A program made the translations under genes and the position numbers. A stretch of DNA of 64,000 nucleotides. Source: Bifidobacterium sp. WK041_4_12 (GTDB lineage Bacteria; Actinomycetota; Actinomycetes; Actinomycetales; Bifidobacteriaceae). Shown one piece after another: positions 1 through 7,671 of the stretch. Positions within the stretch are counted from its first letter, which is position 1. Every line of letters begins with the position of its first letter. Location: contig NZ_CP129674.1 of the NCBI RefSeq assembly GCF_041080795.1, positions 2,170,001-2,234,000 on the forward strand. The letters are read 5' to 3'. The notes beneath the pieces are model-generated. The model ran no database searches, was not told the DNA's origin, and worked only from the letters and a program-made list of their open reading frames with translations.

Positions 1-499
1 CGCTGCACGCCTGGTTCCGATAGGAGCGGCGGCATGCACCTATCTCGCACGATGGATTTGGGCAGGCGGTGCATTCCCTGGCACCATCGACATCATTTCA
101 CAATCGCATTATCGTGCTGCAGTTCATGGTCATCTCATCCGCGTCCACAACAGGCACATCGAAGCTGACCAGATGATTCAGATAGGCTCACTGTTTCTCA
201 CCTCGCCAGCACGCACAGCTTGCGATCTGGCATGCAATGAGGATGGCAAGGAATCATTCAACGAATCCGTTGCGCGCATCACCAGCATGCTCGAACTCTA
301 TGACGTCAGACCAGAGGAATGCATGGATCTGCTGTTGCAGAACCAGCGCTGGCCCGGACATGCCAAAGGCTTGGAAATAATGAGAATGATCGTGCTCGCA
401 ACAAGCGAGCTCGCAACCTCAGATGGCACATCCCAGCAACGCACGCACGGCAATCACAAGATGAAGGGACACCAGCCGTCCCTGTTCGATTCCGAATGA
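1..499 (+). CDS. AbiEi-like protein, C-terminal part (partial)
   Basis: The reading frame is open from position 2 of the window and stops at 497-499, so only the C-terminal 165 or so residues are present and the start lies outside. The segment SHYRAAVHGHLIRVHNRHIE followed by LTSPARTACDLAC resembles the core of AbiEi-type antitoxin-like proteins of actinobacteria, where a 'TSPaRT..Dla' block follows a short beta-rich region. These proteins are often annotated as type IV toxin-antitoxin antitoxin-family transcriptional regulators, but many are orphans. No AbiEii-type nucleotidyltransferase partner is visible downstream. The last 40 residues are polar and probably disordered. The next gene starts two bases after the stop, which suggests co-transcription. 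Family assignment is from motif memory and is moderate. Confidence 0.55.
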   Translation, partial: AARLVPIGAAACTYLARWIWAGGAFPGTIDIISQSHYRAAVHGHLIRVHNRHIEADQMIQIGSLFLTSPARTACDLACNEDGKESFNESVARITSMLELYDVRPEECMDLLLQNQRWPGHAKGLEIMRMIVLATSELATSDGTSQQRTHGNHKMKGHQPSLFDSE

Positions 500-500
500 C

Positions 501-896
501 ATGAAAGGAAACATGGGCAAACATCGAGGCAGACACGCCGCTCGTCTCACCACGACTCATCTTCAAGCAAGCAATACACGGTTATTGGCAGTTCGGGAAG
601 ATGCGGACAATATGACTGCTCCGGGCTCAGCATCGAGTTTGCAGCCTCCCAAACCGCCACTGCCGCGCACTCCATTGACCGCGTGCGACCCCGATACGCC
701 ACTCAGTGCACTGTGGGCGATTGCCCGCGAGCAACCAGAGCTGCGACGCTATATCATTGCGAATCCCTCTGCCACGCCCGACCTGCTCGAATACATAGCC
801 CAATCTGGAGGGCCAGGGGTGACGCATTGCATGAGGATTCTCTTGGATTCACTGGAATCCAAGGCTCACGACTTGAGTTCTAGAACTGCCGCGTAG
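501..896 (+). CDS. variant leucine-rich-repeat-like small protein
   Basis: A 131-residue protein with a polar, proline-rich N-terminal half (about residues 1-65). It then carries one block, LSALWAIAREQPELRRYIIA plus NPSATPDLLEYIAQSG, typical of the variant leucine-rich repeat found in many bifidobacterial proteins ('W.IA...PELR..ia.NP..p..LL.wl'). Such single-repeat domains probably mediate protein-protein contacts; no enzymatic residues are visible. It begins two bases after the preceding stop and overlaps the 3' end of rsmI by 31 bp tail to tail. Other methionines lie at codons 5 and 38, so the start is uncertain. Function unknown. Confidence 0.6.
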   Translation: MKGNMGKHRGRHAARLTTTHLQASNTRLLAVREDADNMTAPGSASSLQPPKPPLPRTPLTACDPDTPLSALWAIAREQPELRRYIIANPSATPDLLEYIAQSGGPGVTHCMRILLDSLESKAHDLSSRTAA

Positions 897-1951
897 ATTT
901 GCTTACGATTTGGCAGGGAACCATCTGGCAGAGGATGCTCCTGCGCAATGACTGCGATGGCATCCTTGATCCGTATGCCATCCTCAAGCGCACGGTCGAT
1001 GGCTAACACAGCCAAATCCTCGACGGACAGACTCGATGGGGCGGCTGCAATCGCCTCATCTTCACTGGCTCCCTCGATGACAAGCACCATTTCGCCTCTT
1101 GGCGGATCATCGATGATTGATTGACGTATCTCCTGCACGGTTCCCCGTCGAATCTGTTCGTAATGCTTCGTCAGTTCCCGGCATAAGGCCATGCGTCGCT
1201 GAGGGCCGAATGCATCCATGACATCGTCAATCGAATCGGCAATGCGGTGCAAGGTCTCGTAAAACACCATCGTCCGCTGTTCAGACTGCAGCATTCGCAA
1301 GTGCTGCACGCGCTCAGCGTGGCGCCTCGGCAGAAAGCCTTCATAGCAGAATCGATCAGTGGGAAGCCCCGAAATTGCCAAGGCATCAAGCACGGCACTC
1401 GGGCCGGGCGCACACGTTACCGCAAGCCCACGCTCGATGGCACGCCTGACCACGGCAAGGCCAGGATCGTTGATCGTTGGCATCCCTGCGTCGGAAACCA
1501 CGAGGACGCAGGCACCGGATTCGACCTGATCGAGAATGTCATCGGCCTTGTCGCGCTCATTGTGGTCATGGTAGGAGATAACGGATCCACCGACGTGCAG
1601 ATGCAGACGGTTGGCTAGGTCGTAGAGTCTGCGGGTGTCCTCGGCTGCGACGATGTCTGCGTGTTCGATAAGCGATTTCAACCGTTGTGAAGCGTCGAAC
1701 ATGTTGCCAATGGGAGTCGCGGCCAGCACCAAGGTTCCACGGGGAACGGTTGCCGCAATCTCCTCGACCTCCTCGTCTTGCGAAGGGTCCGCCGTCGATG
1801 GGCTGGTATCTGGGCCTGACTGCAGTTCCTCCTGGATGCCCCTGCCTTTCGGTCTTAGCTCAGCATGTTCTTGCTCGTGAAGGGCAGAGTCTTGAAGGGC
1901 AGGTTCGTGAAGGGCTGGGTCTTGTGACAATTGGACATTGGGCGTTTGCAT
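866..1951 (-). CDS. rsmI: 16S rRNA (cytidine1402-2'-O)-methyltransferase RsmI
   Basis: This is a tetrapyrrole-methylase-fold enzyme that uses S-adenosylmethionine to 2'-O-methylate C1402 in the decoding centre of 16S rRNA. The family signature GTLVLAATPIGN starts near residue 72. It is followed by AAEDTRRL, the glycine-rich SDAGMPTINDPG segment, APGPSAVLDALAISGLP and the FYE/RELTK.YE blocks, in the usual order. The family is normally about 280-290 residues; here 361, because about 70 residues precede the conserved core. That extension is acidic, Glu/Gln-rich and contains a degenerate repeat (PALHE, PALQD, SALHE), so either it is a real disordered tail or translation starts later. The divergent mannosyltransferase gene starts only 29 bp away, so the two share a promoter region. 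Confidence 0.93.
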   Translation of the reverse strand: MQTPNVQLSQDPALHEPALQDSALHEQEHAELRPKGRGIQEELQSGPDTSPSTADPSQDEEVEEIAATVPRGTLVLAATPIGNMFDASQRLKSLIEHADIVAAEDTRRLYDLANRLHLHVGGSVISYHDHNERDKADDILDQVESGACVLVVSDAGMPTINDPGLAVVRRAIERGLAVTCAPGPSAVLDALAISGLPTDRFCYEGFLPRRHAERVQHLRMLQSEQRTMVFYETLHRIADSIDDVMDAFGPQRRMALCRELTKHYEQIRRGTVQEIRQSIIDDPPRGEMVLVIEGASEDEAIAAAPSSLSVEDLAVLAIDRALEDGIRIKDAIAVIAQEHPLPDGSLPNRKQIYAAVLELKS

Positions 1952-1980
1952 GGTTCCAGTATCCTCTACTCTTAGGATTG

Positions 1981-3648
1981 ATGCGTTTACGAAATAAAAT
2001 CTCTTGGGGACATGCTTCTGGCGAGCAGCGGCGCCACTCCTTCCTACCCGCAGCAGGAACGCGTGCCTATGCAGCCTATGGATGGCTATTCAGCCTACTG
2101 ATGGCTGTTTTTGGCGGAATTCTGCGCTTCGCACGCCTTGGATCACCTCATGCCATCGTCTTTGACGAAACGTATTACGTCAAGGATGCCTGGACGATGC
2201 TCCAGACCGGCGAACCCAGAGACTGGCCCAAAACCATAGGAATCAACAACACGCCCATAGATACCCTGTTCGCTCAGGGTGATACGCATGGGTGGCTGCA
2301 ATCAGCCGAATACGTGGTGCATCCACCCATCGGCAAATGGATGATTGCCATAGGACTGAAACTGTTCGGAGGCGCGGACAGCTCATTTGCATGGAGATTC
2401 GCCACGGCCTTCGTCGGAACGCTTGCAATTCTCGTACTGTGCAGAGTCGCACTGCGCATGTTCCACAATCTTCCCATTGCCCTGCTTGCAGGATTCCTGC
2501 TGTCGATTGATGGTCTGGGCATTGTAATGAGCCGCACCGCACTCCTTGACAACTTCATCATGATCTTCGTGCTGATGGCCTTCGCCTGTCTGCTGATCCA
2601 TAAAGACAAGGCATACGAAAAACTCGCAGCAGCCTACGAGCAGGATAGCCAACGCCGAAGCGCCAGATTCATGCCCGTCGTTGTTCGCTATGGCAAGCGT
2701 CGAGGAACCACACGGCTTGTGCTTGATGCACCAGGTCCCTGGATTGCATGGTCGTGGTGGAGGACACTCGCAGCGATTCTGCTCGGTCTTGCAACAGGCA
2801 CCAAATGGTCAGGCATCTATTTCTTCGCCGTGTTTGCACTCATCTCTGTGCTCTGGGACGCTTGGAATCGGAGAGAAGTCGGATATCGCAACTGGTTCTC
2901 GCACGCAGTATGGAAAGATGCACTGCCAACTGCAGGCTTCATGCTGCCACTGTGGATCGGCACGTACCTTGCATCGTGGACGGGCTGGTTCATACATTCC
3001 GACTCATATCTGCATCACTGGGCAGCAGATAATCCTGGCCAAGGCCTGACATGGCTCCCTCAAGGCTTGCGATCATTCGTCGAATATCACCGTGAGATGT
3101 GGGACTTCCACACCACGCTCGACACTCCTCACAGCTACATGGCAAACCCCTTGACCTGGCCTTTGCAGATACGTCCCACAAGCTTCTATTGGGAGAAAAT
3201 CAACGGAAGTCCGGGCCTGTGCTCGCTCTCACCCTCGTCTCAATGCGTCGTTGCCGTCACCTCGCTGGGAAATCCGCTCCTCTGGTGGCTGGGATCATTG
3301 AGTGTGCTCGTCGGCATCTTCATCGCATGCTTCATCAAGAAAGGCGACTGGAGAATACTTGCCATCCTTGCCGGATTCATCGGAGGATGGCTGCCATGGG
3401 CGCAATACATGCACAGGACCACATTTACCTTCTACTCCATTGTTATTTTGCCGTGGATTGTGCTTGCAATCTGCTATGTGTGTAATTGGCTCAGACAGAA
3501 CGTTGCCGCAGTGAACTATAGAGTCACCGTCAGCGCAGTGCTGATAGTGCTCGCCATCGTCTCAGCATTCTTCTACCCAATCTGGACTGCGATGCCAGTG
3601 CCATACGAGTTCTGGTTGGCTCATATGTGGCTACCTAGTTGGATATAA
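1981..3648 (+). CDS. dolichyl-phosphate-mannose--protein mannosyltransferase (GT39, PMT)
   Basis: A 555-residue polytopic membrane enzyme that transfers mannose from a polyprenyl-phosphate carrier to Ser/Thr of exported proteins on the outer face of the membrane. The diagnostic acidic pair is in IVFDETYYVKD (Asp62-Glu63). It is followed by HPPIGKWMIAIG, the multi-helix body and a C-terminal LPWAQYMHRTTFTFYSIV segment typical of bacterial PMT. The frame is open further upstream into rsmI, but ATG 1981 is chosen because a purine-rich TTAGGA sits just upstream and the PMT homology begins here. The last codons and stop lie inside the first copy of a 98-bp duplicated sequence, so the C-terminus may have been altered by that duplication. 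Confidence 0.9.
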   Translation: MRLRNKISWGHASGEQRRHSFLPAAGTRAYAAYGWLFSLLMAVFGGILRFARLGSPHAIVFDETYYVKDAWTMLQTGEPRDWPKTIGINNTPIDTLFAQGDTHGWLQSAEYVVHPPIGKWMIAIGLKLFGGADSSFAWRFATAFVGTLAILVLCRVALRMFHNLPIALLAGFLLSIDGLGIVMSRTALLDNFIMIFVLMAFACLLIHKDKAYEKLAAAYEQDSQRRSARFMPVVVRYGKRRGTTRLVLDAPGPWIAWSWWRTLAAILLGLATGTKWSGIYFFAVFALISVLWDAWNRREVGYRNWFSHAVWKDALPTAGFMLPLWIGTYLASWTGWFIHSDSYLHHWAADNPGQGLTWLPQGLRSFVEYHREMWDFHTTLDTPHSYMANPLTWPLQIRPTSFYWEKINGSPGLCSLSPSSQCVVAVTSLGNPLLWWLGSLSVLVGIFIACFIKKGDWRILAILAGFIGGWLPWAQYMHRTTFTFYSIVILPWIVLAICYVCNWLRQNVAAVNYRVTVSAVLIVLAIVSAFFYPIWTAMPVPYEFWLAHMWLPSWI

Positions 3649-3837
3649 AATAATGGACCACATATGAGCCGTCGCAGCCGATAACGGCCGCTCCCCGAGG
3701 CTAAGCAAAGCGCACCGCGCTTCGCTCCACACGCCTCAGCATATGTGGCTACCTAGTTGGATATAAAATAATGGACCACATAGGAGCCGTCGCAGCCGAC
3801 ACCGGCCGCTCCCCGAGGCTAAGCAAAGCGCACCGCG
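3622..3837 (+). repeat. 98-bp direct repeat, two copies, over the PMT stop codon
   Basis: Copy 1 spans 3622-3719 and copy 2 spans 3740-3837, separated by 20 bp. They differ at only a few positions, for example CATATGAG versus CATAGGAG and GATAACGG versus GACACCGG. Each copy carries the last PMT codons, the TAA stop and about 70 bp of downstream sequence with CTCCCCGAGGCTAAGC. The first copy also forms a perfect 13-bp inverted repeat (3618-3630 with 3658-3670) around the stop codon. The second copy has only part of it. No ORF occupies 3649-3992. Confidence 0.85.
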
Positions 3838-3992
3838 AGCTTCGCGATCTGCTGGTACTGTGTAACACGACTTCGATATTTCTGCGAGAGGCCTGCCGAG
3901 CACCTGCTGGCAGCTTTTCTGCTGAATATTGAATATTGAATGAGTCGGCAAACTACTGTGCGCAGGGCGCAACAAGCAAGGGGATTTGGCAA

Positions 3993-4664
3993 ATGGGTGT
4001 TGTCCGCTGGTTAATCGAATTGTTGAAGGACCCTCGAAGTGCCATCGCCTCATGGATTGCCATTGGTCTGGCGCCAACGTACGCATTCATCTTCCTTATC
4101 GTTTTCATAGAGACTGGCATCGTCTTCATGCCATTCCTACCTGGTGATTCGCTGCTGTTCGCAGCAGGAGTGTTCACCCACGATCCAACAAGCGGCATGA
4201 CGCTTGCAATACTGCTTCCGGTGGTGTGGATCGCACCAATCCTTGGCGACCAAAGCAACTTCTTCATCGGCCATTTCTTTGGACGTAAAATCATCGAATC
4301 CGGCAAGGTCAGGGCACTCACCCCGGAAAGAATCGCAAAGACTGAGGCGATGATTCAAAAATGGGGGCCACTGGCCGTTTTCCTCGGCCGTTTCTTCCCT
4401 ATCATTCGCACATTCATGCCTTTCATTTCAGGAATTTCAGGAATGACATGGGCTCGTTTCACGCCATACAGCGTTCTGGGTGGACTCGTGTGGTCCAGCC
4501 TCTTTACTTTCCTCGGATACTTTTTCGGCGGCATTCCCGCCGTTCAGAAGCATTTTGAGCTTGTAATCGTTCTGATTCTTGTCGTTTCCATCCTTCCGAC
4601 GATCATCGGACTGCTCAAAGCCAAGTTTGGGAAGAAAAAGAAATCTGCGAATCACGCGGAATAG
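3993..4664 (+). CDS. DedA-family (SNARE-associated/VTT domain) membrane protein
   Basis: A 223-residue integral membrane protein of the DedA superfamily, thought to act in phospholipid or undecaprenyl-phosphate flipping and in envelope homeostasis. Features in order: a hydrophobic helix near residue 30 (YAFIFLIVFIETG), the signature FLPGDSLLFAAG, GDQSNFFIGHFFGRK, then the family hallmark FLGRFFPIIRTFMPFISGISGM, GLVWSSLFTFLGYFFG and a basic tail KFGKKKKSAN. An upstream in-frame ATG exists at 3936, but ATG 3993 has AAGGGG nine bases before it and starts at the conserved region. Transcribed alone; the tRNA gene follows. Confidence 0.9.
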   Translation: MGVVRWLIELLKDPRSAIASWIAIGLAPTYAFIFLIVFIETGIVFMPFLPGDSLLFAAGVFTHDPTSGMTLAILLPVVWIAPILGDQSNFFIGHFFGRKIIESGKVRALTPERIAKTEAMIQKWGPLAVFLGRFFPIIRTFMPFISGISGMTWARFTPYSVLGGLVWSSLFTFLGYFFGGIPAVQKHFELVIVLILVVSILPTIIGLLKAKFGKKKKSANHAE

Positions 4665-4754
4665 TTTCTGAAACCTTGCGATTCGAATGATGGCTTAGGG
4701 AGCACCTTTTCTGCGTAATTCCAAGCCAACATGTGCATGGGACACATCCTCACA

Positions 4755-4783
4755 TTGCGAAAGAACATACCCTGCGCTAAAGT
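4755..4783 (+). promoter_or_regulatory. probable promoter of tRNA-Ala
   Basis: TTGCGA (4755-4760), 17 bp, then TAAAGT (4778-4783) is a reasonable sigma-70-type promoter, with the mature tRNA starting 39 bp downstream. Seen by eye only. Confidence 0.45.
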
Positions 4784-4821
4784 GTCATTCGTTGTCATGC
4801 AATGCAAGGCAACACCCAATC

Positions 4822-4894
4822 GGGGCTATAGCTCAGTTGGTAGAGCGCTTCGTTCGCATCGAAGAGGTCGGGAGTTCGACTCTCCCTAGCTCCA
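4822..4894 (+). tRNA. tRNA-Ala (anticodon CGC)
   Basis: A complete 73-nt cloverleaf: acceptor GGGGCTA/TAGCTCC (one G-U pair), D-arm GCTC/GAGC with AGTTGGTA loop, anticodon stem CTTCG/CGAAG with loop TTCGCAT (anticodon CGC, reading GCG), variable AGGTC, T-arm GGGAG/CTCCC with loop TTCGACT, discriminator A. The CCA end is not encoded. The integrase gene lies 190 bp downstream in the same direction, so the 3' half of this tRNA is the probable attachment site of the element that follows. Confidence 0.95.
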
Positions 4895-4902
4895 CGGTTA
4901 TC

Positions 4903-4934
4903 AAAGGGCCGGTCCGTCGTGACCGGCCTTTTTT
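4903..4934 (+). terminator. rho-independent terminator of tRNA-Ala
   Basis: The perfect stem GGCCGGTC (4907-4914)/GACCGGCC (4921-4928) with a 6-nt loop is followed by six T residues. Confidence 0.85.
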
Positions 4935-5085
4935 GTTGCCATTTCAGTGTTTTCCCCTTGTGCTTCCATGGTTTCCCGGTTGGTCTGTCTTGACGTGCAA
5001 TGCCGTGTTTTCGCTTGCTGTTTCCTGTTTGGCGTGGTAATTCATGTGGTAAATGCAGCATGGTTCACGGGTGCAGGAGGATGTT

Positions 5086-6405
5086 ATGGCTCGGAGATTC
5101 GGTACGCTTCGGCATAAGAGCAATCGGACGAGCGCGTGGATAGAGGCGAGTTATCTGACGCCCTTCTGGGCGTTCGACATGTGGCCTGGATTGAGGGAGC
5201 GCCAGTATGCGAGCTTCGACATTGATGACGAGGCCGGTGCGCTGGTGTGGCTCAGGGATGCCAAGCTTCGTATCGACGCCCATTCGTGGCAGCCTGAAAG
5301 GGAGGTCCTTCGGGAGCAGCAGCGCCGCTCGTTGACCTTCGCCCAATACTTTGAACAATGGCTGAGTCTGCGACGCACCCGGTCGGGTGATCGACTCCAG
5401 GCAGGCACGGTCTACAGGATACGCAAGGATGCGACGAACCATATCCTCCCTTTTTTCGGCAAACGACGCTTGTCCGAGATTACGAGCCGTGATGTGGATC
5501 GGTGGTGGGATGGGTTGGATCACTCGCAGCGCAGCATGTGCATCAATGCACTCAAAGTGCTCAAGAGCGTGTTGGCATCCGCCAGCAGTCCCGGGCCCGA
5601 TGGGGAAAGCCCAATGATTCCCAGGAATCCCTGCACCATCATGACACCATCACAGCGACGCAACACCGAGACGGTGCCTGCCACGATTTCGGAAGTACGC
5701 ATGATTTATGAGGCCATGCCCGAAAGGTATCGTGCGGCGGTGTACATCGCCGTGTTCTGCAACGGCCCTCGCATCGGTGAGATCTGCGCGCTCACAAGAA
5801 ATAGCATCGATCTGAATCACATGGTTCTTCACATCCGCTCGAGCCGTAAAACCATTGGGCCCGAACTGATCGGCAGCACCAAAACCGAGCACAGTGAACG
5901 TGACGAAAACATACCTCCACAATTGAAACCAATGATGGAGACGCTACTCGACCTTACCGGCCCCGAAACCGGCGCTTTTATTTTCCCCGGCGTCAATGAC
6001 CATTCGGCCCCGTTGCACCCCAACACGCTCAGGGGCTGGTATGACAAGGCCCGGATCCAGGCGGGACGCAAGGATCTTCGTTTTCATGATCTGCGGCATA
6101 CGGCGTTGACGTTGCTGGCCCAGCAGGGTGCGACGGTGCGTGAGATCATGGATGCGGCCGGTCATTCGGATCCTCAGACCGCCATGCGTTATCAGCACAG
6201 TGTCCAGTCACGGTCAAGGGACCTCGCCCGCCAGATAGGCTCGCTGATTCCCCACGAGGATACCGTCGAGTCGCTGCAATCACGTATACGGGACAATGAT
6301 CAGCGCATACTGGAACTCAGCCAGCAGAACGAACAGCTGTCAGCACGGCTCGCCACCGCCATGATGCAGCGTGAAACGAGCGAACGAGCGAAAAAGCAAG
6401 GCTGA
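5086..6405 (+). CDS. tyrosine recombinase / site-specific integrase
   Basis: A 439-residue integrase that would insert and excise the element at the adjacent tRNA gene. The N-terminal part has an AMP-binding/SAM-like core-binding domain (AQYFEQWLSLR ... RLSEITSRDVDRWW). The catalytic domain shows the tyrosine recombinase residues: Arg229 (NGPRIGEIC), His334 and Arg337 (FHDLRHTALT), His360 (AGHSDP) and Tyr369 (MRYQH). The C-terminal 50 residues are a charged coiled-coil tail. ATG 5086 is chosen over the in-frame codon at 5053 because AGGAGG (5075-5080) precedes it. It converges with the ImmA-like gene, and its stop lies in a shared terminator stem. Confidence 0.93.
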   Translation: MARRFGTLRHKSNRTSAWIEASYLTPFWAFDMWPGLRERQYASFDIDDEAGALVWLRDAKLRIDAHSWQPEREVLREQQRRSLTFAQYFEQWLSLRRTRSGDRLQAGTVYRIRKDATNHILPFFGKRRLSEITSRDVDRWWDGLDHSQRSMCINALKVLKSVLASASSPGPDGESPMIPRNPCTIMTPSQRRNTETVPATISEVRMIYEAMPERYRAAVYIAVFCNGPRIGEICALTRNSIDLNHMVLHIRSSRKTIGPELIGSTKTEHSERDENIPPQLKPMMETLLDLTGPETGAFIFPGVNDHSAPLHPNTLRGWYDKARIQAGRKDLRFHDLRHTALTLLAQQGATVREIMDAAGHSDPQTAMRYQHSVQSRSRDLARQIGSLIPHEDTVESLQSRIRDNDQRILELSQQNEQLSARLATAMMQRETSERAKKQG

Positions 6406-6442
6406 CTCCTCCCGCGGCTGTCACATGCCGCGCGTCGGCCTT
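6398..6442. terminator. convergent terminator between integrase and ImmA-like gene
   Basis: AAGGCTGAC (6398-6406) pairs with GTCGGCCTT (6434-6442) with one G-U, and an inner CGCGGC/GCCGCG stem lies between them. Both stop codons fall in the outer stem. No long T-run, so efficiency is uncertain. Confidence 0.4.
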
Positions 6443-6906
6443 CAGCTTTGGCAAAATGCTTGTTGCCGACGGTCTGCTACGGCGGGGATCGTTGCTATGT
6501 AGTTGCGGAAGTCCTCGATGACTTGCACGGTGACGTCCAGTTCGCAGGCGATGGCGTAGGCGTCACCGTCGTATTCGTTCTCGGCGATGGCGTATTCGCG
6601 AGGCCGTATGAGTCTTAACGCGGTTTCCACACGGGCATGGCGCTCGATCTTCGAGCCCAGGGTTCCTGAACATGTTTCATCGGCGTGCTCCCAGTGCACG
6701 AGCTCGTGCGCCAAAGTGCAGCGTTGCTGCGCGCTGATGAGCCGCTGGTCGATGAGGATGAGCTTCGTTGCTTCATCGTATATTCCGGTGAGATCCCCCG
6801 GAAGCAGAGTGTTGACGACACTCACACCGAGGTGCTCGGTGTCGTTGACGATCTGCGTGTATGTCCGGTGCAGGAACTCAGGCAGGATGCGCCTGTTATC
6901 GTCCAT
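6442..6906 (-). CDS. ImmA/IrrE-family zinc metallo-peptidase
   Basis: A 154-residue protein with the zinc-protease motif HELVH (His67, Glu68, His71) in LAHELVHWEHAD, followed by an ENEYDGDAYAIACELDV helix that supplies the usual third ligand region. ImmA-type proteases relieve repression of mobile elements by cleaving a partner XRE repressor. The start at 6906 lies inside the last codons of the upstream XRE gene, giving an 11-bp overlap and probable translational coupling. This is the same order as immR-immA in ICEBs1-like elements. A longer in-frame start at 6963 would overlap the partner by 68 bp and is less likely. Confidence 0.82.
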   Translation of the reverse strand: MDDNRRILPEFLHRTYTQIVNDTEHLGVSVVNTLLPGDLTGIYDEATKLILIDQRLISAQQRCTLAHELVHWEHADETCSGTLGSKIERHARVETALRLIRPREYAIAENEYDGDAYAIACELDVTVQVIEDFRNYIATIPAVADRRQQAFCQS

Positions 6907-7285
6907 CGCCGCCTGCCGCCTCGGCCCATTTGTTGGGGTCGTGCGATGCCGCGAGTCTGACATCGTGGCTGGCTATCTTGTTGAGCACGTACGCTGTCTT
7001 GTCCATTTCAGACAGTTCGCCGGGCTGCGTCTCCCCCAGGGTGACGGGTCCTCGCTGGTCGCGTTCGATGAATGCTTCTGCGGATTGGATGAGTTCGTGT
7101 GGGTAGACACCGAACACCTCGGCGAGTTGGGCGAGCTGGGTGACCTTGATGTCACGCTCGTTCTTGAGGATACGGATCAGGGTGCGTTCGGGAACGCCAG
7201 AGCGTTCCGCGAGCCGTTTGATCGTCAGCCCCGCCGCCGATCGTTCGGATGCTATGGTCTTCGCTGTAGCTTCGTTCATGTCCAT
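6896..7285 (-). CDS. XRE-family helix-turn-helix regulator (ImmR-like)
   Basis: A 129-residue protein whose N-terminal half is a lambda-repressor-type HTH: ASERSAAGLTIKRLAERSGV then PERTLIRILKNERDIKVTQ. The C-terminal 60 residues are not conserved in appearance and may be the part targeted by the overlapping ImmA-like protease. It is divergent from a second small HTH gene, and the 85-bp intergenic region has several TCANTATC motifs that are good operator candidates. Probable role: repression of element excision and transfer genes. ATG at 7279 is an equally good start. Confidence 0.8.
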   Translation of the reverse strand: MDMNEATAKTIASERSAAGLTIKRLAERSGVPERTLIRILKNERDIKVTQLAQLAEVFGVYPHELIQSAEAFIERDQRGPVTLGETQPGELSEMDKTAYVLNKIASHDVRLAASHDPNKWAEAAGGDGR

Positions 7286-7307
7286 ATGGACACCCTATAA
7301 CACTAAA

Positions 7308-7348
7308 CAGTCATTATCAAGCCCTTTATGGTCACTATCGATATTGAC
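7308..7348. promoter_or_regulatory. candidate operator cluster between divergent HTH genes
   Basis: Two related sites occur: CAGTCATTATCAAG (7308-7321) and TTATGGTCACTATCG (7326-7340). The second forms part of the near-palindrome GTCACTATCGATATTGAC (7331-7348; 16 of 18 positions symmetric). The same TTATGGTCATTATCGG sequence recurs at 27654-27669 upstream of the mobilisation genes. A shared binding site for the XRE repressor is the likely explanation. Confidence 0.55.
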
Positions 7349-7371
7349 ATACTGCCTGTTTGGGCATTACC

Positions 7372-7671
7372 ATGTCTTTCATGGACAGTTCAAGTTTTGC
7401 GATGCTGGTCGCCCGCAACGTCTCGTCGGTCATCAACCGGTCGGGCGTTTCCATGCTGCGCGCCTCGCAATTGACGGGAATCCCTCGGGTGACCTTGATA
7501 CGCCGCCTGCGGTTCCCCTCCACGTCACCGTTCGATGTGCATGAGCTGGAGATGCTGGCGCGAGCCTTCCATGTCGACATCGAGACCCTGGTAAGCCCCG
7601 ACGAAGAGGCGGCCCTACCAGTGCCGGACACGCATCAAGGGGTTGCGAGCGGAGAGGACGATCATGATTAG
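7372..7671 (+). CDS. small helix-turn-helix protein
   Basis: A 99-residue protein with a probable XRE-like HTH: SSVINRSGVSMLRASQLTGI, PRVTLIRRLRF, then FDVHELEMLARAFHVDIETL. The layout matches Cro-like or phage/ICE regulators. The tail is acidic. It is divergent from the ImmR-like gene and overlaps the next gene by 8 bp, forming the start of a small three-gene operon (HTH, excisionase-like, Rep-like). ATG 7381 is an alternative start. Probably an activator or Cro-type antagonist of the repressor; this is inference from position. Confidence 0.6.
   Translation: MSFMDSSSFAMLVARNVSSVINRSGVSMLRASQLTGIPRVTLIRRLRFPSTSPFDVHELEMLARAFHVDIETLVSPDEEAALPVPDTHQGVASGEDDHD

Noticed and set aside
1687..1980. 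Upstream extension of the mannosyltransferase frame
   Set aside because: It overlaps rsmI on the other strand; the PMT homology and a ribosome site begin at 1981.
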